Shown here piece by piece: positions 39,756 through 52,229 of a stretch of DNA of 64,000 nt; positions within the stretch are counted from its first letter, which is position 1; the number at the start of each line of letters is the position of its first letter. This DNA is from Chrysomallon squamiferum (Eukaryota > Mollusca > Gastropoda > Neomphalida > Peltospiridae). The translations under genes were made by a program, and so were the position numbers. The DNA lies in the NCBI GenBank assembly GCA_012295275.1, contig CM022670.1:41784974-41848973 (forward strand), read 5' to 3'. Below the pieces are notes generated by a model. It was not told the DNA's origin. It ran no database searches and was given only the letters and a program-made list of their open reading frames with translations.

Positions 39756-40269
39756 GTTGTTGTTGTTGTGGATTCTTATTTATTTACCAAGTAGATTTCT
39801 GTTTTGTTTTGTTTTTTGATATCTCTCCTATGTGTCTGTTTGTTTTTGTTTTTGCTAATCAGTTGTTTTATTATCACTTACTTTCTTACTCATATATTTT
39901 TTATTTTTTCTTTCTTTCTTTATAGTCTTAAAACATTTTTAGTGGGAAGCTCACAACATCCAGCTCTTAAATGTCACCAGCCGATCGATCAGTTAATCAG
40001 TCAATAAGAAAACCAGTATGTCTGTCTATCTGTCTATCTGTCAGTCTATCTATCTATCTATTATTATTATTATTATTCATAATACTGTTATACATAAATT
40101 CATAGACAGCATTAATTATAATATTAATTGAAATCAGCTGGACGAAAAATGACCTCTAGTCTCGTGCATACATTTCACGAAACAGTCAGCCTATGAGTGT
40201 ATAAATATGTTATTTTTGGATACTGAATAAACTTTATTTTTTTAACTGAACATTTTTACTGGTTTATGA
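39244..40269. other. METTL24-like 3' UTR and low-complexity DNA
   Basis: AATAAA at 39365 ends the METTL24-like transcript. Then two long A tracts (39421-39450, 39488-39519), a (TTA)n(TTG)n run (39722-39768) and AT-rich sequence without a gene signal. Confidence 0.6.
39365..39370 (+). terminator. Candidate poly(A) signal of the METTL24-like gene
   Basis: AATAAA in AACCAATAAACATTTC, about 120 bases after the stop codon. Confidence 0.6.
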
Positions 40270-40779
40270 TCTGTTTCCAGCTGTTGTAAAGCGTAGTCAG
40301 TTTTTCAAATGTTGACAGAAGGTTGTAGCAAACGCTGTTAAATTGAACAAGGCAACGATAATAAACAAACAAACAAACAAACAAACAAAACAAACAAACA
40401 AACAAACAAACAAATAATCAAACAAACAAACAAATTAATTAATTAATAAAAATCAATAATTCAATAAGCCAGCAGGCAAGCACACAATCAAAGTAAAAAA
40501 ATAAAAATAAAAAATAAAAATATATAATAAAAAAAATAAAAAAAATAAAGAAAAAAACGAATAAAGACATTTACAAACAAACAAATAAATAAGTAAATAA
40601 ATTGAAGCCTTCATAATCTCTATCTACTTCACATGTAAATATTGATTTGTTTTTAGTTCAAATAAAGAAAACTGAGAAACGAAATATGTACGTTTTGTCT
40701 AATGTGTTCACAAATTCCAGACATCGAGGTTGAGTTGTTTGACATCAGTTTTATAACTGTGTTTAACATGTGTAACTTC

Positions 40780-40921
40780 AGCATTGCGCAGTGGCGATAC
40801 CGTAGCCAGTGAGGTTTATCCGAGGCGTGGTTATTGCTATTTGAAAACTATTCCCAATACCCAGAACGGACGCCCTTCATTGGGCGGCAAGTTCAATTTT
40901 TGATAGCCCCTACGGGGGCAA
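40780..40921 (+). ncRNA. U4 snRNA, copy 3
   Basis: First copy downstream of the METTL24-like gene. It carries T4 to A (AGCATTGCGC) inside the U4/U6 stem II strand, and GGCGGCAAG as in copy 2. Its upstream flank is the most diverged of the array, including the proposed PSE (CAGACATCGAGGTTGAG). It may be a weakly expressed or inactive variant. Confidence 0.88.
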
Positions 40922-41272
40922 ATACACAAAATAAAAAAAGTTTAGATTTAACTTTTTAACAATGTTTTCTCATCTTTCTTCATGAAGATGTTGTAAACTG
41001 AAATCAGTTTATTTAAATGCTGACGCTGCCTGAAGATGACAATCACTGTGGAACTGAACAATGCATTTACCTATATATATTGAGAAATGAAAAGATAATA
41101 AGAGATGTAAATAAATAAATAAATAAGCAAGGAAGGAAGGAAGCTACCAAAAACCTAACCAATTAAACAGACAACCAAAAAAATTGAAAAAAAAAAAATG
41201 AAAAAAAAAATCAATAATAATAATAATAATAACAATAATAATAACAATAATAATTATAATAATGATAATAAT

Positions 41273-41335
<63 letters not shown>

Positions 41336-41494
41336 GTAATGATAATAATAAAAAAAAATAAATAAAAAAAAATAAAAACAGTTCTCAGTTAAAGTTAGAG
41401 TAATCTTTATTTGCTTTATATTTAACAATTACGCTTATTTATTAAGATCGTTAACGAAAAAAATGTTGAACGTTGCAAATGGTCTATTTTCAAA

Positions 41495-41514
41495 GTCGAG
41501 ACACCTGGTTGAGT
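41495..41514 (+). promoter_or_regulatory. Candidate snRNA proximal sequence element (shown for copy 4)
   Basis: GTCGAGACACCTGGTTGAGT lies at -64 to -45 of copy 4 and is identical at the same distance before almost all other copies, whereas spacers further upstream vary. Position and conservation fit the PSE bound by SNAPc at Pol II snRNA genes, and no TATA box lies at -25, as expected for U4. Assignment is by position only. Confidence 0.6.
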
Positions 41515-41558
41515 TGTTTCACTTCAGTTTTATAACCGTGTTTAACATGCGTAACTTC

Positions 41559-41700
41559 AGCTTTGCGCAGTGGCGATACCGTAGCCAGTGAGGTTTATCC
41601 GAGGCGTGGTTATTGCTATTTGAAAACTATTCCCAATACCCAGAACGGACGCCCTTCATTGGGCGATAAGTTCAATTTTTGATAGCCCCTACGGGGGCAA
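41559..41700 (+). ncRNA. U4 snRNA, copy 4
   Basis: Mature region identical to the array consensus; 779 bp after copy 3. It is followed by the first type A spacer. Confidence 0.95.
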
Positions 41701-42077
41701 AAACACAAAATAAAAATAGGTTAGATTTAATTTCTTAACAATGTTTTTGTCATCTTTTTTCATGAGGATGTTGTAAACTGAAATCAGTTTATTTAAATGG
41801 TGACGTTGTCTGAAGATAACAATCACTGTTAAACTGAACAAGGCATTTATCTATATATAATGATAATTAAATAGGTATAACATATGAAAATGAATAAATA
41901 GGTATACGATATGTAAATGAATAAATAGGTATACGATATGTAAATGAATAAATAAGTAAATGAATAAATAAAGAAATAAAGAAAGAAAGACAGAAAGAAA
42001 GAAAGAAGAAAGGAAGGGAGCAACCAACAAGCTAACTTATCAACCAAGCAATCAAACAGATAATAACAAAAAAATAA

Positions 42078-42116
<39 letters not shown>

Positions 42117-42304
42117 AAATAAAAATAGGTCTCTGTTAATGTTAGAGTGATCTTCATTTTCTTTATATTTAAGGATTACGCTAATGTATTAAGATCCTTA
42201 CAGAAAAAGGTTTGAACGTTGCAAATGGTCTAGTTTCAAAGTCGAGACACCTGGTTGAGTTGTTTCACTTCAGTTTTATAACCGTGTTTAACATGCGTAA
42301 CTTC

Positions 42305-42446
42305 AGCTTTGCGCAGTGGCGATACCGTAGCCAGTGAGGTTTATCCGAGGCGTGGTTATTGCTATTTGAAAACTATTCCCAATACCCAGAACGGACGCCC
42401 TTCATTGGGCGATAAGTTCAATTTTTGATAGCCCGTACGGGGGCAA
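42305..42446 (+). ncRNA. U4 snRNA, copy 5
   Basis: One change, C to G at the last base of the 5' arm of the terminal hairpin (GCCCGTACGGGGGC), next to the UACG loop. Followed by a type B spacer. Confidence 0.94.
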
Positions 42447-42740
42447 ATACACAAAATAAAAGTAGTTTAGATTTCATTATTTTTAGCAATGTTTTGATTG
42501 CTTTTTTTCACGAAGCTGTTGTAAACTGTAATCAGTTTATTTAAATGGTGACGCTGCCTGAAGATAACAATCACTGTGGAAATGAACAATGTATTTATCT
42601 ATATATATTGTGAAATGGAAAGATAATAAGAGATGTAAATAAATAAATAAATAAGCAAGGAAGGAAGGAAGCAACCAACAACTTAACCAACTTAACAGAC
42701 AACAAAAAAATTGAAAAAAAAAAAAAAAAATAATAAAAAC

Positions 42741-42832
<92 letters not shown>

Positions 42833-43049
42833 TAATAATAAAAATAAATAAATAAATAAAAATAAAAACAGTTCTCAGTTAAAGTTAGAGTAATCTTTAT
42901 TTGCTTTATATTTAACAATTACGCTTATTTATTAAGATCGTTAACGAAAAAAAATGTTGAACGTTGCAAATGGTCTATTTTCAAAGTCGAGACACCTGGT
43001 TGAGTTGTTTGACTTCAGTTTTATAACTGTGTTTAACATGCGTAACTTC

Positions 43050-43191
43050 AGCTTTGCGCAGTGGCGATACCGTAGCCAGTGAGGTTTATCCGAGGCGTGG
43101 TTATTGCTATTTGAAAACTATTCCCAATACCCAGAACGGACGCCCTTCATTGGGCGATAAGTTCAATTTTTGATAGCCCCTACGGGGGCAA
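43050..43191 (+). ncRNA. U4 snRNA, copy 6
   Basis: Consensus mature region; 745 bp after copy 5. Its type B spacer repeats that after copy 5 almost exactly up to the poly-A block. Confidence 0.95.
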
Positions 43192-43554
43192 ATACACAAA
43201 ATAAAAGTAGTTTAGATTTCATTATTTTTAGCAATGTTTTCATTGCTTTTTTTCACGAAGCTGTTGTAAACTGTAATCAGTTTATTTAAATGGTGACGCT
43301 GCCTGAAGATAACAATCACTGTGGAAATGAACAATGTATTTATCTATATATATTGTGAAATGGAAAGATAATAAGAGATGTAAATAAATAAATAAATAAG
43401 CAAGGAAGGAAGGAAGCAACCAACAACTTAACCAACTTAACAGACAACAAAAAAAATTCAAAAAAAAAAAAAAAAAATGAAAAAAAAATCAATAATAAAA
43501 ATAATAATAACAGTAATAATAATAATAATAATAACAATAATAATTATAATAATG

Positions 43555-43592
<38 letters not shown>

Positions 43593-43818
43593 TAAAATAA
43601 AATAAAATAAAATAAAATAAATAAATAAAAAAAAAAACAGTTCTCAGTTAAAGTTAGAGTAATCTTTATTTGCTTTATATTTAACAATTACGCTTATTTA
43701 TTAAGATCGTTAACGAAAAAAAATTTTGAACGTTGCAAATGGTCTATTTTCAAAGTCGAGACACCTGGTTGAGTTGTTTGACTTCAGTTTTATAACCGTG
43801 TTTAACATGCGTAACTTC

Positions 43819-43959
43819 AGCTTTGCGCAGTGGCGATACCGTAGCCAGTGAGGTTTATCCGAGGCGTGGTTATTGCTATTTGAAAACTATTCCCAATACC
43901 CAGAACGGACGCCCTTCATTGGGCGATAAGTTCAATTTTTGATAGCCCCTACGGGGCAA
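43819..43959 (+). ncRNA. U4 snRNA, copy 7
   Basis: One G fewer in the 3' arm of the terminal hairpin (CCCCTACGGGGC), which still allows GCCC/GGGC pairing. Followed by a type A spacer nearly identical to that after copy 14. Confidence 0.94.
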
Positions 43960-44314
43960 AAACACAAAATAAAAATAGGTTAGATTTAATTTCTTAACAA
44001 TGTTTTTGTCATCTTTTTTCATGAGGATGTTGTAAACTGAAATCAGTTTATTTAAATGGTGACGTTGTCTGAAGATAACAATCACTCTTAAACTGAACAA
44101 GGCATTTATCTATATATAATGATAATTAAATAGGTATAAGATATGTAAATGAATAAATAGGTATACGATATGTAAATGAATAAATAAGTAAAATGAATAA
44201 ATAAAGAAATAAAAATTGAAGAAAAAACAGAAAGAAAGAAAGAAGAAATGAAGGGAGCAACCAACAAGCTAACTTATCAACCAAGCAATCAAACAGATAA
44301 TAACAAAAAAATAA

Positions 44315-44373
<59 letters not shown>

Positions 44374-44561
44374 AAATAAAAATAGGTCTCTGTTAATGTT
44401 AGAGTGATCTTCATTTTCTTTATATTTAAGGATTGCGCTAATGTATTAAGATCCTTACAGAAAATGGTTTCAACGTTGCAAATGGTCTAGTTTCAAAGTC
44501 GAGACACCTGGTTGAGTTGTTTCACTTCAGTTTTATAACCGTGTTTAACATGTGTAACTTC

Positions 44562-44703
44562 AGCTTTGCGCAGTGGCGATACCGTAGCCAGTGAGGTTTA
44601 TCCGAGGCGTGGTTATTGCTATTTGAAAACTATTCCCAATACCCAGAACGGACGCCCTTCATTGGGCGATAAGTTCAATTTTTGATAGCCCCTACGGGGG
44701 CAA
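44562..44703 (+). ncRNA. U4 snRNA, copy 8
   Basis: Consensus mature region. The -10 flank reads ATGTGTAACTTC rather than ATGCGTAACTTC, a variant shared with copies 11, 15 and 16. Confidence 0.95.
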
Positions 44704-45052
44704 AAACACAAAATAAAAATAGGTTAGATTTAATTTCTTAACAATGTTTTTGTCATCTTTTTTCATGAGGATGTTGTAAACTGAAATCAGTTTATTTAAA
44801 TGGTGACGTTGTCTGAAGATAACAATCACTCTTAAACTGAACAAGGCATTTATCTATATATAATGATAATTAAATAGGTATAAGATATGTAAATGAATAA
44901 ATAGGTATACGATATGTAAATGAATAAATAAGTAAATGAATAAATAAAGAAATAAAGAAAGAAAGACAGAAAGAAAGAAAGAAGAAATGAAGGGAGCAAC
45001 CAACAAGCTAACTTATCAACCAAGCAATCAAACAGATAATAACAAAAAATAA

Positions 45053-45115
<63 letters not shown>

Positions 45116-45307
45116 AAATAAAAATAGGTCTCTGTTAATGTTAGAGTGATCTTCATTTTCTTTATATTTAAGGATTACGCTAATGTATTAAGATCCTTAC
45201 AGAAAAAAAAATGTTTGAACGTTGCAAATGGTCTAGTTTCAAAGTCGAGACACCTGGTTGAGTTGTTTCACTTCAGTTTTATAACCGTGTTTAACATGCG
45301 TAACTTC

Positions 45308-45449
45308 AGCTTTGCGCAGTGGCGATACCGTAGCCAGTGAGGTTTATCCGAGGCGTGGTTATTGCTATTTGAAAACTATTCCCAATACCCAGAACGGACG
45401 CCCTTCATTGGGCGATAAGTTCAATTTTTGATAGCCCCTACGGGGGCAA
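45308..45449 (+). ncRNA. U4 snRNA, copy 9
   Basis: Consensus mature region; followed by a type B spacer whose poly-A block is shorter than in neighbouring B spacers. Confidence 0.95.
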
Positions 45450-45750
45450 ATACACAAAATAAAAAGTAGTTTAGATTTCATTATTTTTAGCAATGTTTTG
45501 ATTGCTTTTTTTTCATGAAGCTGTTGTAAACTGTAATCAGTTTATTTAAATGGTGACGCTGCCTGAAGATAACAATCACTGTGGAAATGAACAATGTATT
45601 TATCTATATATATTGTGAAATGGAAAGATAATAAGAGATGTAAATAAATAAATAAATAAGCAAGGAAGGAAGGAAGCAACCAACAACTTAACCAACTTAA
45701 CAGACAACAAAAAAAAATGAAAAAAAATCAATAATAAAAATAATAATAAC

Positions 45751-45781
<31 letters not shown>

Positions 45782-45799
45782 ATAATAATTATAATAATG

Positions 45800-45840
<41 letters not shown>

Positions 45841-46068
45841 TAATAATAATAATAATAAAAAAATAAATAAATAAATAAAAATAAAAACAGTTCTCAGTTA
45901 AAGTTAGAGTAATCTTTATTTGCTTTATATTTAACAATTACGCTTATTTATTAAGATCGTTAACGAAAAAAAATGTTGAACGTTGCAAATGGTCTATTTT
46001 CAAAGTCGAGACACCTGGTTGAGTTGTTTCACTTCAGTTTTATAACCGTGTTTAACATGCGTAACTTC

Positions 46069-46210
46069 AGCTTTGCGCAGTGGCGATACCGTAGCCAGTG
46101 AGGTTTATCCGAGGCGTGGTTATTGCTATTTGAAAACTATTCCCAATACCCAGAACGGACGCCCTTCATTGGGCGATAAGTTCAATTTTTGATAGCCCCT
46201 ACGGGGGCAA
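46069..46210 (+). ncRNA. U4 snRNA, copy 10
   Basis: Consensus mature region; followed by a type A spacer with an extra GGTATAATATGTATATG block. Confidence 0.95.
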
Positions 46211-46589
46211 AAACACAAAATAAAAATAGGTTAGATTTAATTTCTTAACAATGTTTTTGTCATCTTTTTTCATGAGGATGTTGTAAACTGAAATCAGTTT
46301 ATTTAAATGGTGACGTTGTCTGAAGATAACAATCACTGTTAAACTGAACAAGGCATTTATCTATATATAATGATAATTAAATAGGTATAACATATGAAAA
46401 TGAATAAATAGGTATAATATGTATATGAATAAATAGGTATACGATATGTAAATGAATAAATAAAGTAAATGAATAAATAAAAAAATAAAAAAAGAAAGAC
46501 AGAAAATCAAGAAAGAAGAAAGGAAGGAAACAGCAACCAACAAGCTAACTTATCAACCAAATAATCAAACAGATAATAACAAAAAATAA

Positions 46590-46628
<39 letters not shown>

Positions 46629-46839
46629 AAAAAATAAATAAATAAATAAAAATAAAATAGGTCTCTGTTAATGTTAGAGTGATCTTCATTTTCTTTATAT
46701 TTAAGGATTACGCTAATGTATTAAGATCCTTACAGAAAAAAAAAATTTGAACGTTGCAAATGGTCTAGTTTCAAAGTCGAGACACCTGGTTGAGTTGTTT
46801 CACTTCAGTTTTATAACCGTGTTTAACATGTGTAACTTC

Positions 46840-46979
46840 AGCTTTGCGCAGTGGCGATACCGTAGCCAGTGAGGTTTATCCGAGGCGTGGTTATTGCTAT
46901 TTGAAAACTATTCCCAATACCCAGAACGGACGCCCTTCATTGGGCGATAAGTTCAATTTTTGATAGCCCTACGGGGCAA
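46840..46979 (+). ncRNA. U4 snRNA, copy 11
   Basis: 140 nt. The terminal hairpin has lost one base on each side (GCCC-TACG-GGGC), so pairing is preserved. The spacer that follows is a hybrid, beginning A-like and turning B-like. Confidence 0.93.
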
Positions 46980-47232
46980 AAACACAAAATAAAAATAGTT
47001 TAGATTTCATTTCTTAACAATGTTTTGATTGCTTTTTTTCATGAGGTTGTGTTGTAAACTGTAATCAGTTTATTTAAATGGTGACGTTGTCCTGAAGATA
47101 ACAATCACTGTTAAAATGAACAATGCATTTATCTATATATATTGATAAATGGAAAGATAATAAGAGATGTAAATAAATAAATAAATAAGATATGGAAGGA
47201 AGAATAAATAACAACTTAAATGAATAAATAAA

Positions 47233-47270
<38 letters not shown>

Positions 47271-47599
47271 ATAAAAAAATAATAATAACAGTAATAATAA
47301 TAATAATAATAACAACTAATAATTATATAATATAAAACAATAATAATAAAAATAATAATAAATAATAAATAAATAAAATAATAAATAAATAAAAAATAAA
47401 TAAATAAATAAAATAAAAACAGTTCTCAGTTAAAGTTAGAGTAATCTTTATTTTCTTTATATTTAACAATTACGCTTATTTATTAAGATCCTAACGAAAA
47501 AAAAATTTGAACGTTGCAAATGGTCTATTTTCAAAGTCGAGACACCTGGTTGAGTTGTTTGACTTCAGTTTTATAACCGTGTTTAACATGCGTAACTTC

Positions 47600-47742
47600 A
47601 GCTTTGCGCAGTGGCGATACCGTAGCCAGTGAGGTTTATCCGAGGCGTGGTTATTGCTATTTGAAAACTATTCCCAATACCCAGAACGGACGCCCTTCAT
47701 TGGGCGATAAGTTCAATTTTTTGATATAGCCCTACGGGGCAA
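47600..47742 (+). ncRNA. U4 snRNA, copy 12
   Basis: The most altered 3' end: the Sm site has six T (AATTTTTTGA), TA is inserted before the hairpin, and the hairpin is the short compensated GCCC-TACG-GGGC. The 5' two-thirds is consensus. It may be a variant or impaired copy. Confidence 0.9.
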
Positions 47743-48094
47743 AAACACAAAATAAAAATAGGTTAGATTTAATTTCTTAACAATGTTTTTGTCATCTTTT
47801 TCATGAAGATGTTGTAAACTGAAATCAGTTTATTTAAATGGTGACGTTGTCTGAAGATAACAATCACTCTTAAACTGAACAAGGCATTTATCTATATATA
47901 ATGATAAATAAATAGGTATAAGATATGTAAATGAATAAATAGGTATACGATATGTAAAATGAATAAATAAGTAAATGAATAAATAAAAAAATAAAAAAAA
48001 GAAAGAAAGAAAGAAAGAAAATAAGAAATGAAGGGAGCAACCAACAAGCTAACTTATCAACCAAGCAATCAAACAGATAATAACAAAAAAATAA

Positions 48095-48149
<55 letters not shown>

Positions 48150-48343
48150 AAATAAAAATAGGTCTCTGTTAATGTTAGAGTGATCTTCATTTTCTTTATA
48201 TTTAAGGATTACGCTAATTTATTAAGATCCTTACAGAAAAAAAAAAATGTTTGAACGTTGCAAATGGTCTAGTTTCAAAGTCGAGACACCTGGTTGAGTT
48301 GTTTCACTTCAGTTTTATAACCGTGTTTAACATGCGTAACTTC

Positions 48344-48485
48344 AGCTTTGCGCAGTGGCGATACCGTAGCCAGTGAGGTTTATCCGAGGCGTGGTTATTG
48401 CTATTTGAAAACTATTCCCAATACCCAGAACGGACGCCCTTCATTGGGCGATAAGTTCAATTTTTGATAGCCCCTACGGGGGCAA
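48344..48485 (+). ncRNA. U4 snRNA, copy 13
   Basis: Consensus mature region; followed by a type B spacer with a long poly-A tract (48752-48771). Confidence 0.95.
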
Positions 48486-48806
48486 ATACACAAAATAAAA
48501 GTAGTTTAGATTTCATTATTTTTAGCAATGTTTTGATTGCTTTTTTTCACGAAGCTGTTGTAAACTGTAATCAGTTTATTTAAATGGTGACGCTGCCTGA
48601 AGATAACAATCACTGTGGAAATGAACAATGTATTTATCTATATATATTGTGAAATGGAAAGATAATAAGAGATGTAAATAAATAAATAAATAAGCAAGGA
48701 AGGAAGGAAGCAACCAACAACTTAACCAACTTAACAGACAACAAAAAAAATTGAAAAAAAAAAAAAAAAAAAGAAAAAAAAATCAATAATAAAAATAATA
48801 ATAACA

Positions 48807-48904
<98 letters not shown>

Positions 48905-49121
48905 TAATAATAAAAATAAATAAATAAATAAAAATAAAAACAGTTCTCAGTTAAAGTTAGAGTAATCTTTATTTGCTTTATATTTAACAATTACGCTTAT
49001 TTATTAAGATCGTTAACGAAAAAAAATGTTGAACGTTGCAAATGGTCTATTTTCAAAGTCGAGACACCTGGTTGAGTTGTTTGACTTCAGTTTTATAACC
49101 GTGTTTAACATGCGTAACTTC

Positions 49122-49262
49122 AGCTTTGCGCAGTGGCGATACCGTAGCCAGTGAGGTTTATCCGAGGCGTGGTTATTGCTATTTGAAAACTATTCCCAAT
49201 ACCCAGAACGGACGCCCTTCATTGGGCGATAAGTTCAATTTTTGATAGCCCCTACGGGGGAA
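49122..49262 (+). ncRNA. U4 snRNA, copy 14
   Basis: The last C of the terminal hairpin is missing (CCCCTACGGGGGAAAAA), which shortens the stem by one pair. The rest is consensus. Confidence 0.93.
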
Positions 49263-49612
49263 AAACACAAAATAAAAATAGGTTAGATTTAATTTCTTAA
49301 CAATGTTTTTGTCATCTTTTTTCATGAGGATGTTGTAAACTGAAATCAGTTTATTTAAATGGTGACGTTGTCTGAAGATAACAATCACTCTTAAACTGAA
49401 CAAGGCATTTATCTATATATAATGATAATTAAATAGGTATAAGATATGTAAATGAATAAATAGGTATACGATATGTAAATGAATAAATAAGTAAATGAAT
49501 AAATAAAGAAATAAAGAAAGAAAGACAGAAAGAAAGAAAGAAGAAATGAAGGGAGCAACCAACAAGCTAACTTATCAACCAAGCAATCAAACAGATAATA
49601 ACAAAAAAATAA

Positions 49613-49659
<47 letters not shown>

Positions 49660-49848
49660 AAATAAAAATAGGTCTCTGTTAATGTTAGAGTGATCTTCAT
49701 TTTCTTTATATTTAAGGATTGCGCTAATGTATTAAGATCCTTACAGAAAATGGTTTTCAACGTTGCAAATGGTCTAGTTTCAAAGTCGAGACACCTGGTT
49801 GAGTTGTTTCACTTCAGTTTTATAACCGTGTTTAACATGTGTAACTTC

Positions 49849-49990
49849 AGCTTTGCGCAGTGGCGATACCGTAGCCAGTGAGGTTTATCCGAGGCGTGGT
49901 TATTGCTATTTGAAAACTATTCCCAATACCCAGAACGGACGCCCTTCATTGGGCGATAAGTTCAATTTTTGATAGCCCCTACGGGGGCAA
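49849..49990 (+). ncRNA. U4 snRNA, copy 15
   Basis: Consensus mature region; 727 bp after copy 14. With its type A spacer it is nearly identical to copies 8 and 16, indicating recent duplication. Confidence 0.95.
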
Positions 49991-50338
49991 AAACACAAAA
50001 TAAAAATAGGTTAGATTTAATTTCTTAACAATGTTTTTGTCATCTTTTTTCATGAGGATGTTGTAAACTGAAATCAGTTTATTTAAATGGTGACGTTGTC
50101 TGAAGATAACAATCACTCTTAAACTGAACAAGGCATTTATCTATATATAATGATAATTAAATAGGTATAAGATATGTAAATGAATAAATAGGTATACGAT
50201 ATGTAAATGAATAAATAAGTAAATGAATAAATAAAGAAATAAAGAAAGAAAGACAGAAAGAAAGAAAGAAGAAATGAAGGAGCAACCAACAAGCTAACTT
50301 ATCAACCAAGCAATCAAACAGATAATAACAAAAAAAAA

Positions 50339-50393
<55 letters not shown>

Positions 50394-50581
50394 AAATAAA
50401 AATAGGTCTCTGTTAATGTTAGAGTGATCTTCATTTTCTTTATATTTAAGGATTGCGCTAATGTATTAAGATCCTTACAGAAAATGGTTTCAACGTTGCA
50501 AATGGTCTAGTTTCAAAGTCGAGACACCTGGTTGAGTTGTTTCACTTCAGTTTTATAACCGTGTTTAACATGTGTAACTTC

Positions 50582-50723
50582 AGCTTTGCGCAGTGGCGAT
50601 ACCGTAGCCAGTGAGGTTTATCCGAGGCGTGGTTATTGCTATTTGAAAACTATTCCCAATACCCAGAACGGACGCCCTTCATTGGGCGATAAGTTCAATT
50701 TTTGATAGCCCCTACGGGGGCAA
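50582..50723 (+). ncRNA. U4 snRNA, copy 16
   Basis: Consensus mature region. The whole unit differs from that of copy 15 only by a few bases and repeat lengths. Confidence 0.95.
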
Positions 50724-51077
50724 AAACACAAAATAAAAATAGGTTAGATTTAATTTCTTAACAATGTTTTTGTCATCTTTTTTCATGAGGATGTTGTAAA
50801 CTGAAATCAGTTTATTTAAATGGTGACGTTGTCTGAAGATAACAATCACTCTTAAACTGAACAAGGCATTTATCTATATATAATGATAATTAAATAGGTA
50901 TAAGATATGTAAATGAATAAATAGGTATACGATATGTAAATGAATAAATAAGTAAATGAATAAATAAAGAAATAAAGAAAGAAAGACAGACAGAAAGAAA
51001 GAAAGAAGAAATGAAGGGAGCAACCAACAAGCTAACTTATCAACCAAGCAATCAAACAGATAATAACAAATAAATAA

Positions 51078-51116
<39 letters not shown>

Positions 51117-51303
51117 AAAAAAAATAGGTCTCTGTTAATGTTAGAGTGATCTTCATTTTCTTTATATTTAAGGATTACGCTAATGTATTAAGATCCTTAC
51201 AGAAAAAGGTTTGAACGTTGCAAATGGTCTAGTTTCAAAGTCGAGACACCTGGTTGAGTTGTTTCACTTCAGTTTTATAACCGTGTTTAACATGCGTAAC
51301 TTC

Positions 51304-51445
51304 AGCTTTGCGCAGTGGCGATACCGTAGCCAGTGAGGTTTATCCGAGGCGTGGTTATTGCTATTTGAAAACTATTCCCAATACCCAGAACGGACGCCCT
51401 TCATTGGGCGATAAGTTCAATTTTTGATAGCCCCTACGGGGGCAA
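51304..51445 (+). ncRNA. U4 snRNA, copy 17
   Basis: Consensus mature region; followed by a type B spacer containing about 85 bp of AAT repeats. Confidence 0.95.
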
Positions 51446-51793
51446 ATACAAAAATAAAAAGTAGTTTAGATTTCATTATTTTTAGCAATGTTTTGATTGC
51501 TTTTTTTCACGAAGCTGTTGTAAACTGTAATCAGTTTATTTAAATGGTGACGCTGCCTGAAGATAACAATCACTGTGGAAATGAACAATGTATTTATCTA
51601 TATATATTGTGAAATGGAAAGATAATAAGAGATGTAAATAAATAAATAAATAAGCAAGGAAGGAAGGAAGCAACCAACAACTTAACCAACTTAACAGACA
51701 ACAAAACAAATTGAAAAAAAAAAAAAAAAAAAAAAAATCAATAATAAAAATAATAATAACAGTAATAATAATAATAATAATAACAATAATAAT

Positions 51794-51870
<77 letters not shown>

Positions 51871-52087
51871 TAATAATAAAAATAAATAAATAAATAAAAA
51901 TAAAAACAGTTCTCAGTTAAAGTTAGAGTAATCTTTATTTGCTTTATATTTAACAATTACGCTTATTTATTAAGATCGTTAACGAAAAAAAATGTTGAAC
52001 GTTGCAAATGGTCTATTTTCAAAGTCGAGACACCTGGTTGAGTTGTTTGACTTCAGTTTTATAACTGTGTTTAACATGCGTAACTTC

Positions 52088-52229
52088 AGCTTTGCGCAGT
52101 GGCGATACCGTAGCCAGTGAGGTTTATCCGAGGCGTGGTTATTGCTATTTGAAAACTATTCCCAATACCCAGAACGGACGCCCTTCATTGGGCGGTAAGT
52201 TCAATTTTTGATAGCCCCTACGGGGGCAA
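52088..52229 (+). ncRNA. U4 snRNA, copy 18 (last)
   Basis: GGCGGTAAG after the central hairpin, otherwise consensus. The downstream spacer is B-like but diverged, and the array ends near 52475. Confidence 0.94.

Noticed and set aside
43876-44100. Minus-strand frame recurring at 43876 and 49179
   Set aside because: It recurs because two U4 array units are near-identical; it reads U4 antisense and spacer.
36710-52229. CRISPR-like or retroelement array
   Set aside because: The conserved part is U4 snRNA and the spacers are homologous to each other, so this is a gene tandem array.
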